A stretch of DNA of 64,000 nucleotides from Pteria penguin (taxonomy: Eukaryota > Mollusca > Bivalvia > Pterioida > Pteriidae), in NCBI GenBank assembly GCA_035048485.1, contig CM068583.1, positions 22,853,341 to 22,917,340 on the forward strand, in the 5' to 3' direction. How positions within the stretch are numbered: position 1 is the stretch's first letter; each line of letters begins with the position of its first letter. The notes beneath the pieces are model-generated. The model worked only from the letters and a program-made list of their open reading frames with translations, was not told the DNA's origin and did not search any database. Position numbers and translations under genes: made by a program. Positions 24,501-37,900 of the stretch are shown here, in pieces.

Positions 24501-27500
24501 ATGATTGATGCTACACTTCCTTAATTTATATTATAACATTAGTGTTGGTATATTTTATAATTGATGCTATACTTCCTTAATTTAAATTATAACATTAGTG
24601 TTGGTATATTTTATGATTGATGCTATACTTCCTTAATTTCAGAATATTCAACTTCTCCCGCACCGACAACAACAGACAAATCAACAGGTATTACAAATAT
24701 ATAAATAATTATATAAAATCAACAGGTATTACAAATATATAAATAATTATATAAAATCAACAGGTATTACAAATATATAAATAATTATATAAAATCAACA
24801 GGCATTACAAATATATAAATAATTATATAAAATCAACAGGCATTACAAATATATAAATAATTATATAAAATCAACAGGTATTACAAATATATAAATAATT
24901 ATATAAAATCAACAGGTATTACAAATATATAAATAATTATATAAAATCAACAGGTATTACAAATATATAAATAATTGTATAAAATCAACAGGTATTACAA
25001 ATATATAAATAATTGTATAAAATCAACAGGTATTACAAATATATAAATAATTATATAAAATGTAGCCAAATATAATAATCTGCAAATAAAAAGGGATTCG
25101 TTGTTATAAAATTAACTACTAGCCGTTTATCATTGTTATAATTCTGTTGTGAATGTCCTAAAACAAAACAGGTTTAAATCTAATCGTTTACGACGTTCTA
25201 GTGATGCTTTGTTATTTAAGACATCAATTTTATTAAACGCGACTTGCACTACAATCAAATATTTTTGTAATGTGTTAAATGTTCTATTATATTATTTATA
25301 TTCATGTATTGTATAGCTCCATGGTGACTTCTGCCACATAACTGAGCCGGTAACTCCTCTTTTTTCTTGTACTTCGTTTCTCTACGTTACTCTCCACGTA
25401 CAAGATGTTATCTTACATACTAATGATACCAAAAAGATCTCTTACTCCAATTCTGATGGGCTGTAATGAAAGGTTTTTATGAGATGACCCTCAGTTGCAA
25501 GATCTTGCACATGGAAAGTATCGCTGATGAACGAAGTAAATGTCGCGTTTTAATAAGAATATTTAAGACATAAGCTCTCATGTTGCTAAAAGTCTTATTT
25601 ATGCTTACTGATTTATTCGGAACAAAGAGAAGATTACGTTTGGATTTATTTTTGATTTTACTTTTTATTCTTATGAAATAACTTTGCAATCATATTCATT
25701 AAAAATAAAGTCACCTCTTCGTTGTGAAAAATATATGTATAAGGCCATGCAGTTTGTCACTTTGCTATAAATTAAGGCATTTTAATTCGTAAGCATGTGA
25801 AAGCATGTTTATCCTGCATGTTATGGTAATGTATCCAGGTGGCTGCTACTTCATTGACTGTGTTTCTCCACAGTCATTGCCCTCACAGATGAGAAAAGGA
25901 AAGTGAATAAACATTCTTTGCACAGGTCTTATGCACTTTTTTACGCCTTTTCTACTTCTGCGGACTACCTTAAGAAACAGAGGCAGATGACTGAACTTAT
26001 TGAAATGGCCGATACCCTGAACACTTGAATTCACTTTTATTTCCTAAATATGTCATTCCTTACAATTTCAGTGCCTGCAACAACACAACCTAATGGTACA
26101 CCAATAATACCTACCTATAGTTGGACGCTGGTCAATATCAATCAAAATGTTTCTGTTGTCAACAATATAACGACCACATTTCACCAAGTAACCGTCAACA
26201 TTAAAGAACAAAGTGTTCTCTTCAACAACCATAACCAATATATTGACTTAGACACCCACTCACACAAGTGTCTGAACAGTCCAGAACAATGTAAATCGGG
26301 CCTGACTATTAAGCTTGTCATCAAATTTCACAAACTTGAAGAGAACACCATTATTTTCACATCTGGGGCCAACATGCCTTATCACTTAGGTGTTGCAATT
26401 ATTTACCAATACGGACAACTCCAATTTATGCTTTCAAGCTCAAAATTATCTTGGTATATATCTATCAATAGGGACAAAATAATCTTTAACAAATTCCATA
26501 CAATTGTATTGTCTTGGTCGTCAACCGACGGGCTGCATGTTGTATTCAATAATACCACCATTGGGATATCGCCCACTCCAGTGCATCACACTACAATGAA
26601 CTTGACACTTGGGCACACCTATATTGGTCCACAACCGAGCTGTGGTTGTAATACAGATGTCAGTTTCAGTATCAAAAGTTTAACGATCTACCTAGCCTGG
26701 TTACAGATATGTATAGACAATGGGATATTGCCACCAGTTTTTCCAGGAACAGGTATCACTTTTTAAAATCTTTTTTCAACAAAATTGGTATGATTATTAT
26801 ATTTTCTATGGTATGTGACATTTATAATTGACATATTTATTTATATAATATTCAGTTTACTACATATACTATTAAATAGATTTCATAATTTTTAAACAAG
26901 TTGAAGGAATAATCTCTATATCAAACTTTTGTGTTTGTCGATAATAAAGGTACAACAATGTCGCCGACCACAAAACCTAAACCAACGCCAATGCCAACAG
27001 TATCATCCACAGAATATTGTCACTCTGGATATGTTTGTAAAGGTATAGTTTTACTGTTGCTTGTATTACTGCAGAAATAATCGTATGTAATTATTTATGA
27101 GCAAAATAAAGTAAATCATAAATGTTACTTATATCATGCTTTCCTTTTCTTTCAAGATTCATTGACAACATCAGCTACACCAATACCTACAACACCAAAG
27201 CCAACAACGCCAAAACCTACAACACAGAAACCCACTACACCAAAGCCAACAACTACTCCAAAACCAACAACTACTCCAAAACCAACAACTCCAAAACCAA
27301 CCACAACAACGCCTTCGGTCCCTGTTTACACAACAGTACCTATTCTTGTGGTCGGAAGAACTCCAACAGGTGCTCCTGCACTTCAGTGTAAAGTAGACGC
27401 TAGTGTTGCTGGAGTCCAGTTCACAGTATGCCTCAATGTCGATAGAATCAAATGTGTAGTCGCAAAGACCGTGCCAGGAACTGTACAAATAATTTACTTT

Positions 27501-28891
27501 ACTGCAGTTGAAATCAACCAAAATCTACTGAACAAAAAGGTAAAATAATTGTCAAGAGATAAAATAGCTTCCTAATGTAACGAGCATCGTCACTCTCACA
27601 CTTATATTAAATGGTAATCAAAATTATGAAATGGGTTTCAAGGCAGATGGTCGAATGTAAGTTGAAAAATGTACTATCAAAGACTTGTGAAAATTCTGTC
27701 TGTAAAATTGACCGTTGCTTTACAACAGATTCCGTTATAGCTGAGTTACTTTTTGTTTCTTCTTATTTTCAGCTCACATGCTCTGTAAAAGCAAAATTTG
27801 TGACGAATACAATTTGGACATTGACTTACATCAGTGCCGAACTCAAACCTACCATTTCGGTAATATCATTTCAATATTAAGTAAAAATTTCATATAAAAC
27901 ACCATTTGTAAAGTGAGATAGAGAAATCAATCACTCGTCTATTCTCGCAAAGAAAATAAAATCAGGAATAGTCAAAAGTGAAAGGAAATATATCTTAATT
28001 TCATAAAATAAGAAAACAATTGAAAAATATAAAAATATAAAGACAAAGTATGCTATAATTTATAGATCCTGAATCCGAATCCTGTTGTGTTAACCGAAGG
28101 TCATTTCCCTCATGTAAACCTACATATCAACTCTACACTGCCACCCAATATGTACTGCTGCACTGGATGTAAAGGAAGATGTTCAGTTACCATAACAGCG
28201 TATATAACGAGTGGTCGTATTGTGAGAACATGTAACAGAAACGGTCAGATACCACAGGTATGAAACAGCCTCAACATGGCTGATAAGGGTTTCATCCGAA
28301 AAACATTTTATCTTTTTTATAAAATTATATCACAGGGGTTCACATATGCTCTTCAAGTAGACATATTTTGTTATTTTCCACTTGTTTTTTATTTTCACTG
28401 ATTTTGTATGTCCTCTGGTTTCATGATTGTTAGACTTATGGTTTGGATTTATCCATCATCTTTACATGTAATGTTTGAGTAAAAAGTATGTTTATATTTT
28501 GCAATGCTTATCATTTTGAATACTTGTTGTATATGAACCTTTAGCGATTCCTTTGGCAATTGCAATTTTATTTCATCCAGGTCCTTGTTGGTTGGCACGG
28601 AGAAAGTCAATCGTCAAAGGCTGAAAATTGTGGCACATATCTCTCAAACCATGGATGGCAGAGCATTACTATACCCATAACGGCGACAGTGGATGGCCAG
28701 TATGATAAAGATCATACTGTGACATTCGGTATCCAAGCAAGCATACAAAATATCCGACCAGGGTCCTCCATCACTGCCACTCCAGTTACTTATCCTATTG
28801 GGCACATATCGGTAAACTATACGAAAAACTACTATTGCTACTACTACTACTACTACTACTACTACAACTACTATTACTACTACTACTTATG

Positions 28892-28940
<49 letters not shown>

Positions 28941-31900
28941 CACCACTACTACTGCTACTACATTTATTGCTTTTATTGTCATATCCTAGTGCAATGAATT
29001 TATGATTAAACAACTTCTACTTTGTGTGTGAAAAGTATAAGAGTATATTAGGTAAAATATACACTAAAGTTACAGCAGTATAAGAAGTCTGAAAAACTTT
29101 TACATTGTTTTATATTATATACCATCAATAAAATATTTAGATACAGTTAAATCTATATGGCATAATTATTGGGTAATAATAATGATTTCTTTTCACTTCT
29201 GACATTGAAGGTGACAGCAAAGGACAATGATCACAAAGGATACTGTAGCTCCTTGAATGATCCGCACATCACGACATTCGATGGAGTGTGAGTATAGTAA
29301 ATATCAGAACATGTAGATCTATACGTGTATTGATTTAGTCACCATATACACATTTCAGCAACGTGTCCCACTTCGAATGAATATATTCCAAGAAATCAAA
29401 TGTAAAGCAAAATGTCCATAAGGAATAATCTCCTGTTTGGATGGCCATACCAGGCCTGAATGCTAAATCATACAGATATCACCAACTTACACCCCCGCCC
29501 CCACAAAAATGAAAATTAAAATAAAATAAGAACTATAAAAATATTTATCAGCATTAAGCAATCACACTATATGCAAAATTCTACAATGTATGTGTCTTTA
29601 ATGATGTAAATTTGTATGCAATGCATCGGGCAGATGCCGTCACCATATACGTGCAATAATCGTGTAGTTACGTAAAACAATATTCAATCAATCAATCATC
29701 TATTTATTTCGTCAAAAGGAAATGAGTTACAAAGACGGTCTTAGGCTTCTGAGGATAATAATCTTCATATAAAAAAATCATAATTTCTTTACAGGCGGTA
29801 TGATAACTTCAATGAAGGAGCATTTGTCCTGTACAAACACAAACATCTGCCGTTTGAGGTAAAGCTATGTAAATGGTATAAATCACGTGTAGAATATGTT
29901 TTCTTTTTCTGAAAACTCAAATACCATTTAGGGAAAAATATTGTTATCAGTCACTGTGTGTTTATTACTACTTTCCCCAATGGCTTTCCTATCTTTACCT
30001 CATTCGTTCATTGATAGGTACACGCTTACTACAGAAAGTGTAGTACACGTTCACATGCAACATGTAACTGCGCCGCAGCCGTAAAATCCGGAGATGACGT
30101 CATAGTATTCAGTGGATGTGGAGGAAGTAATAGTAATGGAGGTCATGGTATATTTGACATATTGTTCCGTAGACATGGACACGATCATGGACATCATCAC
30201 GGCCATGACCACCATACTACCACCGGCAGTATAATGGTGGAGCTCTACAAAAACGGAGAGCTGACACCGGGTACCTATATACGACGTTACGGATGTGGTC
30301 AGAAATATGAGGCAAGACTATCACTTCACTTTATACCTAATTTCTATAGTATTCCTGTTTTGTTTGAGGTTTTTTTCCCGAGGGGTGGGTTTGTTTAATA
30401 TAATGACTTGATTTAGTTTGTTTGGTTTTTAAAGGGGGGGGGGTGTTTGGTAGTTTGTATCTTTTTATGTTTTTCTTTTGTTTGTTGTTTTGTTTGTTTT
30501 AGTTTTTGGTTTTGTTCTTTTGTTCGTTTGTTTGTTGAAGTAGATGATACTTGGTTTTTTCTCTATGCTTATTTTGTAAGATTTTCGATTTAATTATTTT
30601 GGGGCCACTGAGTTGATGTGATCCATCGTATTAGCATCTATACAGAATGAGCTTCGTTGCTTTTCTATCAGTTACAAACACACAGCCAGGAACATAATAT
30701 TTCATGATTAGACATACACAAGGGGTTTTTTTTGTATTTCTGAAGCTTATATTAGGTATTTATGCATTACCGCGATCAAATATTCAATCATGAGTCATTA
30801 TCCTTGATTCGTGACTGAGAAGTCCTTGGTCTGGAACCCACGTGTAGGTCTTAGATGTCCTGTCTTACGAATGATACAGACAGTACAAACTTCTATTCAG
30901 TGTCGTGGTAAATGTGGCACGTAAAATTTCCCTCATTGACTCAGATGGTTCAGTTGCTTACATGTTTTATTGCAGTGCGTGGGCAGATGTCGTCACCATG
31001 TAACAATGGTCATAGTGTGATATAAAACAAGAATCAATCATATTCATATTCAAAGAAACAATACGGAAAACGTTATATTCTCTTATCAATTTGTCTTTGA
31101 AGAAATGTTACATTTTTCGCATTATGGTGCAATAAAAACACCGTTGAGTGCTCATCTTCATCTGTATTTCCTATTACAGGTATTTTTGCCTACAGGAACA
31201 AATGTCATAGTACAGGCCAGCTCTAGAACATTTATCAACATATACGTCAAACCTTCCAGCATGGATTACAACAATGTTGAAGGTATCTCATAATGGTTGA
31301 TAAAGCATTAACTTTCGTTGTTTCTGTCAATAAGAAATGACCACTATGATCATACATCGTTATGTAGTAATTTAATAACTATTGACTCTTTTCGTTAAAC
31401 AGAGATATTTCCCATTTTAGAGGGTATCTGACGTAAAACAGTTATGACGTCATCAGTTTCCTTAAAAAACGTCATTTGAGGGCTATCATTTCCCTGAGTT
31501 TTAGATCAGTTTACATTGAATTTGATGACGTCATAAGTGTTTTACGTCAGATACCCTCTAAAATTTAGTAATGGGAAGTAAATCTGTATAACGATAAGAC
31601 CGAATACTGTTGTGTGAAGTGCGCAATATATTTCATAATTCGCGTTTTACATCAACATTAGATAATATTATGAAATATTATGAATAAAGCGATAAATTTC
31701 TGGAAAGAGAGAGAGAGAGAAAAGAAGAAAAAGAACTAGAGTATAAAAATGGAATAGTCACATTTACGACGAAGTCAATATGTATTAAATTACGAAATCT
31801 CGATTCAGATCCATGTAATGTTATGGAATGATTTATAGTCGTCACATATTTGAGGTTTTATTTATCACACTAAGCATTTGAAAAGAAAACATGTTAATAA

Positions 31901-34900
31901 TGTGTTGGTTTGGAAACTTTTAAAGAAGACTTGTTTATTAACTTTTGATATAGGTTTATGTGGAAATTTCAACGGTCATAAAAATGATGACATTGCTGGC
32001 TACGGATATAAACCTGGTGAAAGGAGACCAAACAAATTCTGTATGCATTGGAGGTAAAAATACGCCAAAAATAACCTAGTTACACTTGTAACGAGTTTAG
32101 CAAAAAAATGTTATTTATATTAAAATTATTATGATGTATTTATTTATGTGAAGAAACCACGAGTATACTTTTATCTAATAGTGACATATAAAGCACATTT
32201 AATGTTTATGTATTCTCACTCTGCTTTGTAAACAAATCATTTTCTAAAATTTAAATAGTACTTTAATTAATTCTCCAAAACAGAGGATATAAATCACTCA
32301 TTTTACATAGACCCTCAGGAACCATTTTCCACGGAGTAGCCGCTCAAGCAATTCAAGGAATTACCACCTATTGTAGCTGTGTGGACAAGAGGGCTACATA
32401 TTGTATACGATCTCTGGGAAGTGTGCGGTGCGTTGACTTAAGTAAGTTAAAAAGCTTTTAAAGTTGGGAAACAAAGCAATCTTATAATTTTCAACTCCAT
32501 GTAGTTTTAATTGAAAATAATCACATCTGATCGAGAACCACAGTAAACGATTGATTGATTATCAGTTTTCGTCACTCCCCGATTTATTTCACATAAATGG
32601 TGACCACATCCGCCGCCTGATTCATTACACAAAAATGTATACCCTTGCAACAGACCCATTGAAGTTGTGAAGTGAGGCAGTGAAGTATCATTGACGTGCC
32701 ACTCCTACCATGACCTCGGTTTATCCGCTTCATTCGAGATAAAGGATACCGGTGTACCCGAGACTGGAGTCGAACCCGGGACTTTTCGACTACAAGATGA
32801 ACGTCTCACCCACTGAGCTATACCTGTTCCATAGTAAAAGTGGGGAAATGTGATATCTAAATATGAATATAAATCTTTACATTTGAGTTTTCAAAGATAT
32901 CATATGATTTCAGAATATGACATAACAGCGATGATAGTAAAGCAAGCTAAGGTGCCCCAGCTTACATCTGGTCGACATAAGCGAGCTGTTGGTTTAGGTC
33001 TTCCAGAAAAACAAGATTTGGATCTTTTCCTAACAGAGGTAAGCAATCAATGCTATATTAGTCAATTAATTTATTCCTGGCACCTGGAGATTCTCTTGTT
33101 TCCTAGAGTCTATGAATGTCCTCAGTGACACGCTGTTGAGAGTGTCGCATTGAAACTGCACCGGCTACTTTCTTATGTTACATCTATTGTTGTGTAATGC
33201 TCACCTCTATTGTGGTGGTTATTGGTCTGTGTATTGATGAAAACACAAGCATTCTTGGAAACCGTTCCTGTGTAACCAGGAATGGAACCACCAAGACAAA
33301 ACAGGACTGAAAACCACTCTATCCCTCTCTGTCGCAGGGGACAATAAAAACCAATTTCTGATGAAGCAATAGACAGATTTCGAAGAATTTTAGTTAGAGT
33401 TACCTCCCGTTGTTGGTCATGATAGTGGTCAAGCAGATGTTTACCTCATATCCGAACTAATTGAGTTTTGAAGGAAGTTATTAATATGTAAAATTGTTTT
33501 AATATTCAAAAACTTGCACTAGCAATATGCCCCCCCCCCTCCCCCCCCCAAAAAAAAAATAAGAAGAAAAACAAAACAAAACAAACAAACAAACACAAAA
33601 AACAATCCCATAGGGAGCATCTCTTCTTCGAGAAATACGTTCTGTAAGCTTATCTATTAGTGTTACGATTGTATGTATATATAGTCGAGTATTGTCCAAA
33701 ATTGCCGATTTTGGATTTTACCCTTTAGAATTATATTTGTAATTAATAGAATATCTATATATTGAACTTCATCCTCATAATACAATAACTTGACTTTCCC
33801 GGTTTATTTTCTGTATTGTACTAGAGGAAAATTGGGTAAAAAAAACCCCGATTCATCAGCTGCAAAACTTAACATTAGTTCTTTGTCTCATAGATCTTTC
33901 TTTTATCCCTAACTATATGATCTTAGGATGCTGGAGACCCGACAACCTTTGATGACTTAAAGAACTATTGTAAGGAGTATATAGACAACAGTACAGCGAC
34001 AAAAAGTTGCCACCAGGTCCTTAATTCCACAAACTTTGATGCAAGAATCGAAAACTGTGCCAGGGATATGAACGTAAGGAAGACGAATTTCAATTACAAT
34101 TTAGAAGATGTACGATATGGCATGTGGAGGAGGAATATGTTTAATATATTAATATATAATATGTTGTTAAGGTTCTATGGATAGTTGATTTGCACAAACA
34201 TGCCGAAAAATTAATAAATTATTGTAAAACTTATTTCACTATTGGATAATATGGAATGTCTCTCTGTTCCTGGACAATGTTACAATTATCGTATCTCCAA
34301 TGAGTATGAAGCCGGTGTGGCCTAGTGGATAAGGTGCTCGGCTCGTGATAGAGAGGTCCCGGGTTCGACTCCCGCCCAGGGCACACCGGTGTTCTGTCTT
34401 TCGGATGAGACAGTACAAAACGGGGTCCCGTGTCACGGTAGCCGTGGCACGTAAAAATCCCTCACTGCTTTTGGTCGGGTGGGTCCGTTGCAAAGGTCTA
34501 AATTTGTATGCAATGCATCAGGCAGATGCCGTCACCATATACGTGAAATAATCGTGGAGTGACGTAAAACAAAAATCAATCAATCAATCAACCAATGAGT
34601 ATGAATCATTGCAATATAGAAATATCGAGAGAACATATTCTCTCTTCCTTGATAATATCTGCGTTAGAATATATTTCAAAATGTCATCTTAATGATATAT
34701 ATCATAATAATGTAATAATACCATATAAATTATACACAGGTTCCTTTATTGTGTATATACGGAGAATAATTGATTAAAACTGAACTTGAATGAAACTAGT
34801 ATATTTTTATTTCACAGTTAATCAGATAGAAGAACATATGAACCGAATTGTATTATCATATCGTCAACTGACTGTCCTAAGTCGGCATACTGCCATGTTA

Positions 34901-37900
34901 TCAATTACATATTTAATTATATGTATATGATGTCTTTCTCTATTTTTCCTTGATTAAGCTGGGGTAAGACTCTATCATGTACTTAGGAGAGATCTCTAAC
35001 AATGTTTTCAATGTATGTTATACATCCATAGGAGACAAATGACAGTGTATGGGCCCAAGACTCGGTGAAGGACATCATAGCAGAATGTCTCGCGGAAGCA
35101 GAGAAAGATCATATACCTGAAACTAACGATACCACCCAACAACCAAATAAACTCGAACAAATTTCCAACGATCTCTGTGATCAAGATTGTGGTGCAAATG
35201 GCCACTGTGAACAAGGTACATAGATAAATTTCTTCATCAAATGACAAATGTTAGCTATACCTTTAGTTACATTTTACTGACTCGAAAGTTATAAAAATTA
35301 TAGGCTGAAAACGCATTCAAGTAACAATATTCATTTTCATTTTCTATCCGTATATGTCTGCAGATATGTGTAATAAGTTTTTACTTCCTTCAATTATGAT
35401 CAATATAATTTTATACATTTAAAGTCCATTCCTCCTCTTCAATTATATATGCATAGTTTTTATCAGTATATCATATAAATAATGTCATGACAATTTTACT
35501 CTTTTGCATTAGGAATCTGTCAATGTAATGTTGGATATACAGGCGACTTGTGTACCATTTCCAAGGATTCTAAACCAATCGTTTTGTCGAATCTGTTTGA
35601 GAGCGAGACTTGCGACACATGTGGCTGTGACACACAAAAGACAGATGATTGCTCTACTGTCGTTATATATGGCTCTAATTTTGTCGACAGTGATACTTTG
35701 TCCTGTCACATACGATACGTTACCGTAAGTAATATTATCTTACCTTATCAACTTTGACCTTGCATTTTACTTTCGATATTATCAGATGCAAGTTTCAGTA
35801 AAATCCTGAATAGGAACTTTGTGTTCGAATGTATATTTTCCTTAAAGTCTATGTCACCATTGGAAATTCAGATATAGATATAAAATATGATGCATGCATA
35901 CATAAATGCCACAGATGGTATTTCATGTTCAGTGAACCCGAAGAAAAGTATTTTCCAAAAGTACACCAAATAACGTTTTCACTGGTACAGTTTCGACCAA
36001 AGTAGATGATTAATAAACTTCATAATTAATCTAATCTCTGTATGTAATAGGTGAACACAACAGTGGAAATCGTATCTGAAACCAAAACAACACGTGCTAA
36101 CTACGTTAATCTACATCAAGTGACATGTGAACTGGAAGAAGGAAGAAGTGGTGCTTTGGTACGCGTGAGTAATGACGGAGTGGTGCCCAGTGATGGTGAA
36201 TATCTTCACTTGGTATACGACAGTAGGTGTTATGAATGCGTCCTCAGCAATGACACCATGGAGTCACACTGTAGCCAGCGAGTAAGTGAACTGTTAAACG
36301 TCTTATATCTAACAAGATAAAATTATCAATATTCATTCATTTAATAAATCAGATTTTGGTTATCTTAAAAAATGTGTAAATACTGTGGAACTATATTCAT
36401 ATATTTCTTATCCATTTCATTTTTGTGTTGTGATTTTTTTTTTATCATTTGGGTATTTCTTTCATTTAGTCGGAGATTCTCTGCCTTTCTCCCACCTTTG
36501 ATATCGGCGGTTTGTGGGAGAGGGTCCGAGAGACTTTATTCACCAAAAGTTGAAATTTTAGCGATACTAGTCGGTATCGAGATGTACAAGCCTCTGGTTA
36601 CAAATAAACGTTTTCACATCGAATTTGCAATTTATAATCCAATTAAGGAACATTTAACTTCATCGAAATAAGATCTATAACTTCTGCTACCTGCCGTTTT
36701 ATCTGAAAACACCACAGTATTCTCATTTCGCCATTTGTATATAGAGTATGACGTCAGATCTCGCCGAACGCGACCTCGCATTCGTGACACTGCAGCAACT
36801 GACACATTTTTGTAAAGGAAATTTCGATACAACCTCGTCATGAATGCAAAGTCGCTTTGAGATCTGACGTCATACTGTATACACAAATGACGAAATGGAG
36901 AATCTTGTCGTGTTTTAAAGTAAAACGGCAGCTAGTAGAAGTTAAAGATTTTATCTGGAAAAAATATTGCTACGATCGAGTAAGTGAGATGTTCATAAAT
37001 TGGATTATAGGTTGCAAGTTCACTGGGCATGCGTTTATTTTCCGTCAGAAGCATGCACACCCCGATACCGGCTGGTACCGCTGAAATTCCAACTTTGATG
37101 AAAAAAGTCTCTCTGACCCTTTCCAACAAACCACCAATATCAAAAGTGGGAGAAGGGCAGAGAATCTCGGATTACTTTTATTTAGTCAGTATATATAATC
37201 TGAGACATATTTCAGATAAACAAATGAACTTATTTGAATATAACTAGGTAATTAGGTAAAAGTAAGGGAAGTGAAATGACATTTGCAATCACATTATATG
37301 TCTTAGTATACTGATACCTTACTTTAACCGAAAGGTAAAAAATATATATACTACAGAACATTCTCAGGATTTAAAGAGTTATTGATAGCATGAAAACACT
37401 GAGCTTTAATTCATTAAGACTAAAACGAAATAACAATTTTACGAAAACTCAGAGCAAAATTATTCATTTTTCCTAGGACAATGTGTGCATTATCAATGGG
37501 GAATGCCATACATCGAATGAAGTCAAAGGGAATGATAACTGTAGAATATGTGAACCGTCAACTGAACCCTTTAAATGGACAATAAAAGCAGGTAAGTTGC
37601 TATTTACATTTTGTTTCGGTACATCACATTTCATCATCCATTGTTTATATCAAAATAGGAATATATGGTACTATAAATGTAAATAAATTCAAAACTTTAC
37701 ATGACAACTTATAATACGTTTACTTAATGACATATTTCTTTTTCAGACAAGGCATGTTCAGCTGAGTACATGAATGTACAGAAGGCTGCCGAGTCCGATG
37801 ATAAGAAAGTAATCGTGACCGTTCTAGCCGTAGCATGTGCCGTCCTAGCTTTGTTTTTAGTCATTGCATTATTCTGTGCCTGCAAACAAAGAGAAAGGTA

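Noticed and set aside
24679..25058. CRISPR-like array of regularly spaced repeats
   Set aside because: Units are contiguous 38-bp tandem copies without unique spacers, in a eukaryotic intron.
27122..27521. Frames overlapping exon 11 on both strands (Asn/Thr-rich, Cys/Trp-rich)
   Set aside because: Shadows of the KPTT-encoding repeat; only the frame in phase with exons 10 and 12 has protein sense.
36372..37247. Several 65-99 codon frames in intron 25
   Set aside because: They lie within the foldback element and mirror each other across its centre; not exons.
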